In this document: one piece after another, positions 59,264 through 64,000 of the stretch | How positions within the stretch are numbered: the first letter of the stretch is position 1 | Layout: the number at the start of each line of letters is the position of its first letter | Source of the DNA: Actinocorallia herbida | GTDB lineage: Bacteria > Actinomycetota > Actinomycetes > Streptosporangiales > Streptosporangiaceae | DNA length: 64,000 bases | Direction: 5' to 3' | Assembly: GCF_003751225.1 (NCBI RefSeq) | Contig: NZ_RJKE01000001.1 | Span: forward strand, 4,836,001-4,900,000 | Program-made: the position numbers and the translations under genes | The notes under the pieces: model-generated | Database searches by the model: none | What the model was told of the DNA's origin: nothing | Seen by the model: only the letters and a program-made list of their open reading frames with translations

Positions 59264-60445
59264 ATGACCGACCCGCGAGACCTGCGGCTGGGCCTCATCG
59301 GCGCCGGGCAGCGCGGCGAACTCGCCGACGCCGCGCACCGGCCCGGACAGGGAAGCCGCGTCACCGCCGTGTGCGACACCGACACTGCGGCGCTGGCGCG
59401 CGGCGTTCAGCGGTTCGAGGGCGCGGCGGGATTCACCGACCACGACCGCCTGCTCGACCGGGCCGACGTCGACGCCGTCGTCATCGCCACCCCGGACGAC
59501 ACCCACGCCGACCTCGCCTGCGCCGCGCTGGAGGCGGGCAAGACCGTCTATCTGGAGAAGCCCCTCGCCATCACGATCGAGGACTGCGACCGGGTGCTCC
59601 GCACCGCCGCCGACACCGGGACCCGGCTGTACCTGGGGCACAACATGCGGCACATGGGAGTGATCCGCCTGATGCGCGACATCATCCGGCGCGGTGACAT
59701 CGGCGCGCCGCAGACCGTCTGGGTGCGGCACTTCGTCGGCCGGGGCGGCGACTACTACTTCAAGGACTGGCACGCCGACCGGCGGCGCACCACCGGTCTG
59801 CTCATCCAGAAGGCCGCGCACGACCTCGACGTCGTCCACTGGCTCGCGGGCGGCTACACCGAGCGCGTCAACGCCCTCGGCGAACTCATGCTCTACGGCG
59901 GTCTGCCGCGCCGTCCCGAGGGCACGCCGCCCGCCGAAGGGTGGCTCACCGACTGGCCGTGGCCGCCGACCTCCTCGACCGGCCTGAACCACCGCATCGA
60001 CGTCGAGGACGTGTCGGTGATGAACATGCGGCTGGACAACGGGGTCATCGCGGCCTACCAGCAGTGCCATTTCAGCCCCGACTACTGGCGCAACTACACC
60101 GTCATCGGCACCCACGGGCGGCTGGAGAACTTCGGGGACGAGGACGGCGCGGTCGTCAAGGTCTGGAACCGCGGCCCGTCGACGTACCGGGACGACTGCG
60201 ACATCGCCTACACCGTCCCACCCGCCGAGGGCGGCCACGGCGGCGCCGACACGGCCATCATGGCCGAGTTCCTGCGCTTCGCCCGCCACGGCGGCCCGAC
60301 CGACACCTCACCGGTCGCCGCCCGCATGAGCGTCGCCGCCGGCTACCTCGCCACCCGCTCCCTCCGCGAAGACGGCGCCCCCTTCACCGTCCCGCCCCTG
60401 GCTCCCGACCTCGTCGCCTACTTCACCCGCCACCAGACCCGCTGA
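59264..60445 (+). CDS. Gfo/Idh/MocA family oxidoreductase
   Basis: The protein has 393 residues. The Rossmann start is RLGLIGAGQRGELADAAH (about 7-24), then VIATPDDTHADLACAALEAG and the EKPLA motif (about 99-103). The C-terminal domain includes KAAHDLDVVHWLAGG, where the H-D and H residues are likely catalytic, in the YxxKAxHDxD style. NAD(P)-dependent oxidation or epimerisation of a sugar or sugar acid, in the cytoplasm. GGAGG is five bases before the ATG. It lies 71 bases after the CBM protein gene on the same strand, so it belongs to the same glycan locus. Confidence 0.87.
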   Translation: MTDPRDLRLGLIGAGQRGELADAAHRPGQGSRVTAVCDTDTAALARGVQRFEGAAGFTDHDRLLDRADVDAVVIATPDDTHADLACAALEAGKTVYLEKPLAITIEDCDRVLRTAADTGTRLYLGHNMRHMGVIRLMRDIIRRGDIGAPQTVWVRHFVGRGGDYYFKDWHADRRRTTGLLIQKAAHDLDVVHWLAGGYTERVNALGELMLYGGLPRRPEGTPPAEGWLTDWPWPPTSSTGLNHRIDVEDVSVMNMRLDNGVIAAYQQCHFSPDYWRNYTVIGTHGRLENFGDEDGAVVKVWNRGPSTYRDDCDIAYTVPPAEGGHGGADTAIMAEFLRFARHGGPTDTSPVAARMSVAAGYLATRSLREDGAPFTVPPLAPDLVAYFTRHQTR

Positions 60446-60518
60446 ACACCGGCGACCGCCGACGCGCGAGGGCATCGGCGGTCGCCGCGGGACCTCCCGG
60501 GGCCCGCTCAAAAGGGGA

Positions 60519-60552
60519 CCACCGGGCTCATCAATATGACCGGCCGTTCCAT
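60519..60552. repeat. Half-copy of the hairpin repeat at 3285-3341
   Basis: CCACCGGGCTC at 60519-60529 and CCGGCCGTTCCAT at 60540-60552 match 3311-3321 and 3332-3344 exactly with the same 10-base spacing. The left arm is absent. No other feature is seen in 60446-60633. Confidence 0.6.
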
Positions 60553-60633
60553 CGCGGCACGAGCCACGAATCCGGAACAAAGTTATCCGAATTAATGCCG
60601 GGATATCGCCGTCGGTGTCGTTCCGGGCCCTGT

Positions 60634-61038
60634 CTAGTTGTGCGGGATCTGACTGGCGCAACCGTTCCGCCAGGTCGTCGCCGCGGTCCTTCCGTTCGCG
60701 GTGGCGGTGTAGGAGAGGGAGATCATGGCGTCGCCGGCGCCCTTTCCGAAGATGCCGTCCGTGGTGAGGCCGAACCACGACTTGTGGTCGTTGACGGCGT
60801 TGCGCGTCGCGGTGCCGAAGATCCCGTCGGTGGCAAGGGGGGACGAGTTGCTGGTCCAGTCGCTGTACTCGAGGTTGAGGCCCTTCTGCAGGCAGACCAC
60901 GCTGGCGCCGGTGTCCCCGAGCTGAAGCTGGGACGGAGCGGCCGACGCCGGTGCCGAGAGTACGACCGCCGCGCAGGAGGCCGCACCGGCGACGAGCGCA
61001 GCCCGGCGCAGCGGGCGCGCCGAAACGAAGGAGAACAA
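60634..61038 (-). CDS. Secreted peptidoglycan-binding-like protein
   Basis: The protein has 134 residues from a TTG at 61038. I chose this start because GGAAGG precedes it by six bases and a perfect signal peptide begins there (MFSFVSARPLRRAALVAGAA ... LSAPASAAPS); the GTG at 61113 would add 25 poorly biased residues. The mature domain is a peptidoglycan_binding_1-like repeat: GDTGASVVCLQKGLN, TDGIFGTATRNAVNDHKSWF and then TDGIFGKGAGDAM. It ends in a Cys-containing tail (WRNGCASQIPHN). Likely bound to the cell wall. It lies between the oxidoreductase gene and the permease genes but does not obviously belong to the sugar locus. Confidence 0.75.
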   Translation of the reverse strand: MFSFVSARPLRRAALVAGAASCAAVVLSAPASAAPSQLQLGDTGASVVCLQKGLNLEYSDWTSNSSPLATDGIFGTATRNAVNDHKSWFGLTTDGIFGKGAGDAMISLSYTATANGRTAATTWRNGCASQIPHN

Positions 61039-61208
61039 AAGGATCCTTCCGCCAGAAGACAGAACCGTTTCACTGTGCAAGAAACGTTTTTCGCAGTCAA
61101 CCCCAGAATTCACGGAACCTCATGCACCCGAAAAGTGACCGCAGGTGATCCGCGCAGACCAGGTGCCCTTTTCCCGGTGCGGGACCGAACCGTTCCGATG
61201 GGCTTGGC

Positions 61209-62090
61209 TCACTTACTGCCGGAGAAGTTCAGGGACTGGACCAGGCGCTTGCCCAGGAAGAGCAGCAGGATGAGCACCGGGATGATGGAGATGACGGAGC
61301 CGGCCATGAGGCCCGTCCAGTCCGGGGCGGTGTTCGGGGACTGCTGGAGGAACACGCCGAGGCCGACGGTGAGGACCCGGGTGCTCTCCTCCTTGCCCAC
61401 CAGCAGCGGCCAGAGGTAGTCCTTCCAGCTCCAGACCACCGTGGTCAGGCCGATGGTGATCAGGGGGCCGCGGCTCATCGGCAGGACGATCCGCCAGAAC
61501 ATCTGCCACGGGCCGACGCCCTCGATGACCGCGGCCTCCTCGACCTCCTTGGGGATCGACAGGAAGAACTGGCGGAGGAAGAACACCGCGAACGGCGTCA
61601 TCAGCAGGCTGGGGAGCACCATGCCCGGCAGGGAGTTCAGCAGGCCGAGCTGCTTGGCCAGGACGAAGTTCGGCAGCAGCGTGAAGATCGGCGGCACCAT
61701 GAGGGCCGCGATGATGACGCCGAACATCAGATCCCGCCCGGGGAAGCGCAGCCGGGCGAAGGCGTAGCCGGCCATCGCGCAGCAGAAGGTCTGCACGATC
61801 GCGATCAGGCCGCTGTAGACGATCGAGTTCAGCGTGTACCGCAGGAAGTTGATCTCCGCGCCGGAGCCGCCCGCCTCCCGTACCTGCTCGAGGTCGACCA
61901 GGCCGAGCACGCGCTTGAAGTTGATCAGCGTGGGGTGCTGCGGCCACAGCGCGGTCGCGTCGCGGTACAGGTCGGCGGCCGGCGTGAGCGCGGTGCGGAC
62001 CATCCAGTAGAACGGGAACAGGGTCAGCACGACGGCGACGAAGAGGACGGCCCAGGCCGCCCGCCGGCCGATCTTCAATCCGGAGAACAT
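61209..62090 (-). CDS. ABC sugar transporter permease, MalG-like
   Basis: The protein has 293 residues and six helices. The EAA loop reads EEAAVIEGVGPWQMFWRIVL (about 197-216) and is preceded by FLRQFFLSIPKEVE. The large loop after helix 1 (about 37-80) is typical of carbohydrate-uptake family 1. GGAG precedes the ATG by eight bases. It forms a heterodimer with the permease encoded 12 bases upstream; the ATPase gene is missing here. Confidence 0.93.
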   Translation of the reverse strand: MFSGLKIGRRAAWAVLFVAVVLTLFPFYWMVRTALTPAADLYRDATALWPQHPTLINFKRVLGLVDLEQVREAGGSGAEINFLRYTLNSIVYSGLIAIVQTFCCAMAGYAFARLRFPGRDLMFGVIIAALMVPPIFTLLPNFVLAKQLGLLNSLPGMVLPSLLMTPFAVFFLRQFFLSIPKEVEEAAVIEGVGPWQMFWRIVLPMSRGPLITIGLTTVVWSWKDYLWPLLVGKEESTRVLTVGLGVFLQQSPNTAPDWTGLMAGSVISIIPVLILLLFLGKRLVQSLNFSGSK

Positions 62091-62102
62091 CGAGCGGCTC
62101 CT

Positions 62103-63044
62103 TTAGCCCAGGTCCGAGCGGGACGCGCGCAGCATCCGCATCTGCAAGGCCGTCAGCAGGCCGAGGATGACCACGAGGACCATCGCCACAGCCGCGGCGT
62201 AGCCCATGTGGAAGTAGGTGAACGCCTGTTGGTAGATGTAGTAGTAGATGACGCGGGTCTCGGGGATCGGCGCCTTGCCGCCGTAGACGACCGCGACGGT
62301 GTCGAAGATCTGGAACGAGCCGATCATCGAGACCACCAGCACCAGCGCGAGGATCGGCCGCAGCAGCGGCAGCGTGATCGACCGGAACTTGCGCAGCTCG
62401 CCCGCGCCGTCGATCGACGCGCTCTCGTACAGGTGCTCGGGGATCTGGAGCATCCCGGCGTAGAGCAGCAGCGAGGTGTACCCGGTGTAGGCCCAGCTGT
62501 TGACCAGCGCGACCAGCGGCATCGCCCACGCGGGCGAGTTGAAGGACAGCGTCGTGTCCAGGCCCGCCGACCCGAGCAGGTGGTTGACGAATCCGAGGTC
62601 GGGGTCCAGCAGCCACGCCCACAGCAGGCCGACCGTCACGTTCGGCACGAGCCAGGGCACCAGCAGCCCGGCCCGCAGCACGACCGACCGCGTCAGCCGG
62701 TGCATCAGCGTCGCCAGCCCGAGCGCCAGCACGGTCTGCGAGGCGATGTTGACCACGACGTAGTAGCCGGTCACCTTCAGCGCGTTCCAGAACTGCGCGT
62801 CGTCGATGAGGTGCTCGTAGTTGTCGGCGCCCACGTAGGACGGGTCGTTGAGCAGGCTGTAGTCGGTGAGCGAGTACCAGACACCGCGTACCGTCGGATA
62901 GGCGTAGAACACGAGGAACCCGAGGATCACCGGCGCCAGGAACAGCCACCCGACGCGCCGGTCGTCCCGCGCCCTGCCCTTCTCCGCCACCCGGCCGACC
63001 CGCCGCTTCACCCCGGAACCGAACCGCGTTCCCGCCACCTGCAT
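62103..63044 (-). CDS. ABC sugar transporter permease, MalF-like
   Basis: The protein has 313 residues and six helices, with a basic N-terminal tail of about 25 residues (GSGVKRRVGRVAEKGRARDD). Helix 1 is WLFLAPVILGFLVFYAYPTV. The EAA loop is YESASIDGAGELRKFRSITL (about 204-223). AGGAG sits upstream of the ATG at 63044. It is first in the two-permease operon, and its promoter carries element B shared with the binding-protein gene. Confidence 0.93.
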   Translation of the reverse strand: MQVAGTRFGSGVKRRVGRVAEKGRARDDRRVGWLFLAPVILGFLVFYAYPTVRGVWYSLTDYSLLNDPSYVGADNYEHLIDDAQFWNALKVTGYYVVVNIASQTVLALGLATLMHRLTRSVVLRAGLLVPWLVPNVTVGLLWAWLLDPDLGFVNHLLGSAGLDTTLSFNSPAWAMPLVALVNSWAYTGYTSLLLYAGMLQIPEHLYESASIDGAGELRKFRSITLPLLRPILALVLVVSMIGSFQIFDTVAVVYGGKAPIPETRVIYYYIYQQAFTYFHMGYAAAVAMVLVVILGLLTALQMRMLRASRSDLG

Positions 63045-63099
63045 GCGCCCACTCCTTCTCGGTGGCCGTGCGCCGTGTCCCACGACACACCCAACGGAC

Positions 63100-63143
63100 A
63101 ATAATGATGTGGCACAGCGGAAATTTGTCAAGAGCGCATCATA
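63100..63143 (-). promoter_or_regulatory. 44-base regulatory element B (permease operon promoter)
   Basis: 37 of 44 positions match element A at 55044-55087, including the -35 TTGACA (minus strand, 63131-63126) and the ATAATGATGTGGC block around the -10. It lies 56 bases before the MalF-like start. Confidence 0.8.
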
Positions 63144-63293
63144 TTTATCCGCCGAATTCACCCGGACGCCGTCGCGGTACCGACACGGTACGCGCCCGGA
63201 TCGCGGCGGCGTCAGGGGCACCGGGGCGGCTCCGCCGTCCGGCGGGTCCGCGATCTTGCGGGGCCCTCCGGGAGGCGTCCACGGTCGCCCGCC

Positions 63294-63470
63294 ATGACGC
63301 AAGGCGGAGTGGAGATCACCGCGGAGCCGGTGCGGGAGCCGGTGCGGGAGCAGTGTCCCGAGCCGGCCGACCGTCCGGTGCGGTTCGGGGCGCGGGGCTC
63401 GGATGGTCAGAGGTGGCGGCTCGGCGACGACCTGGCCGTCCGGCTGCCGTGGGCGACGCCCCCACCGGAC
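63294..63470 (+). pseudogene. Aminoglycoside phosphotransferase-like gene, N-terminal fragment
   Basis: From ATG 63294 the frame reads EPVREQCPEPADRPVRFGAR, then WRLGDDLAVRLPWA. This is the typical first strand-loop-strand of APH-family kinases (LVxxQFPxWADLPVR... FRLGDDLAVRLP). The kinase core does not follow: after about 63470 the sequence turns into Pro/Arg-rich translation without similarity. A broken gene. Confidence 0.55.
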
Positions 63471-63762
63471 GTCTCGGCTGCGGCGCCTGCACCACCCACC
63501 CGACCCCGCCTCCGCGCCCGTGGCCGGGCCGCCCTCCGCGCCCTCACCGCCCTCCTCATCGGCCACGCCGGCCTCCACGCCCATCCCGGCGGCAAACCCA
63601 CCCGGACCCGCCCCGCCCCGCCCAGACCGCCCTCCACCACCTCACCACCCGCCCCGCCTGAGCGGGCGCCGGACTCCCTCTCCACACATCCGCGGCACCC
63701 CCGTGGTCGCGGACCTCCGCCCCGGCGGCCTCAGCGATCCGGGAAGCACGGTGCGGATCGGG

Positions 63763-63909
63763 TTCGAGCGGTCGGGGGCGCTGACCGACCTGAACGATTC
63801 GGTCGACGTCCACCGGCAGGCCGTTGCGGCCGATCCCGCCGACGACCCCGACCGGCCCAGCGGACTCGGCGATGACGAGGCGGGCTCAGCGGCTCCGTGC
63901 CGGCCCTAA
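63763..63909 (+). pseudogene. TPR/CHAT-type protein fragment
   Basis: The frame reads FERSGALTDLNDSVDVHRQA and VAADPADDPDRPSGLGDDEA, ending at TAA 63907-63909. It matches one unit of the tetratricopeptide repeats found in actinomycete CHAT-domain proteins (RTGxLxDLDEAVxxxRxAVAATPxDHPDRPxxLxNLG). Only one repeat survives. From 63471 to 63762 I see nothing recognisable. Confidence 0.5.
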
Positions 63910-63947
63910 GATCGCCGTTCCAGTGGGAACGGAAACGGAGCGGAAAA

Positions 63948-64000
63948 ATGAGAGTCGGGATTTCTGGGACGCATGGAACCGGGAAGACGACGTTGGCCGA
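63948..64000 (+). CDS. P-loop NTPase, 3'-truncated by window edge
   Basis: ATG at 63948 after GGAG (eight bases). The 17 visible residues are MRVGISGTHGTGKTTLA, with a complete Walker A GTHGTGKTT at 7-15. This start is typical of AAA/nucleoside-kinase-like ATPases (GTHxxGKTT). The remainder lies beyond the window. Confidence 0.75.
   Translation, partial: MRVGISGTHGTGKTTLA

Overview
The window is GC-rich DNA (roughly 70% or more by eye) with dense, short-spaced genes, many GTG starts and strong GC bias at third codon positions. The gene content fits a filamentous actinomycete: numerous TetR, PadR, ROK, Lrp and LAL-type LuxR regulators, SigE-like and ECF sigma factors, DUF574-type methyltransferase, DUF6578, DUF6357, and CstA with its YbdD partner. 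I lean to the Streptosporangiales/Actinomadura or Streptomyces side of the phylum but cannot place it further. I saw no rRNA or tRNA genes, CRISPR arrays or complete insertion sequences.

Layout. 0-3 kb: end of a membrane protein gene, then alkB (alkane hydroxylase) divergent from a TetR gene with clear operators between them. 3-8 kb: an eroded accessory patch. It holds a long hairpin, a Crp/small-membrane-protein pair, a 300-bp segment bounded by 16-bp inverted repeats, a decayed serine recombinase, a coiled-coil helix-turn-helix protein, and a mosaic of pentapeptide, TetR and MFS gene fragments. 7.9-13.4 kb: a three-gene operon (PLP decarboxylase, transporter, D-aminoacylase) divergent from a double Lrp regulator. 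13.4-24.4 kb: sulfite-oxidase-like protein, Rrf2 regulator plus MFS pump, SigE-like sigma with its membrane partner, cstA-ybdD, an XRE/membrane-protein module with twin palindromes, and a TetR-P450 operon. 24.4-32.5 kb: MFS pump, aldehyde dehydrogenase, SDR, three TetR genes, and a PadR-DUF1048-DrrA-DrrB operon. 32.5-46.4 kb: mostly poorly characterised genes, including a LAL regulator, an ECF sigma factor, secreted proteins, a frameshifted gene and a DUF6357 pair.

46.4-63.1 kb is the most coherent block. galT-galE-galK (Leloir pathway) sits beside its likely DeoR regulator. Next come a ROK regulator, a GH36-type alpha-galactosidase, a sugar-binding lipoprotein, two paralogous secreted DUF4832 proteins (one with FN3 and two carbohydrate-binding modules), a Gfo/Idh/MocA oxidoreductase and two ABC permeases. 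A 44-bp element is shared by the promoter of the binding protein and the promoter of the distant permease genes, so this looks like one regulon. I infer that it captures a galactose-containing glycan: secreted DUF4832 enzymes cut it, the ABC importer takes it up (ATPase supplied from elsewhere), GH36 releases galactose, and GalKTE metabolise it.

The last kilobase carries fragments of an aminoglycoside-phosphotransferase-like gene and a TPR gene, followed by the start of a P-loop ATPase cut by the window edge.
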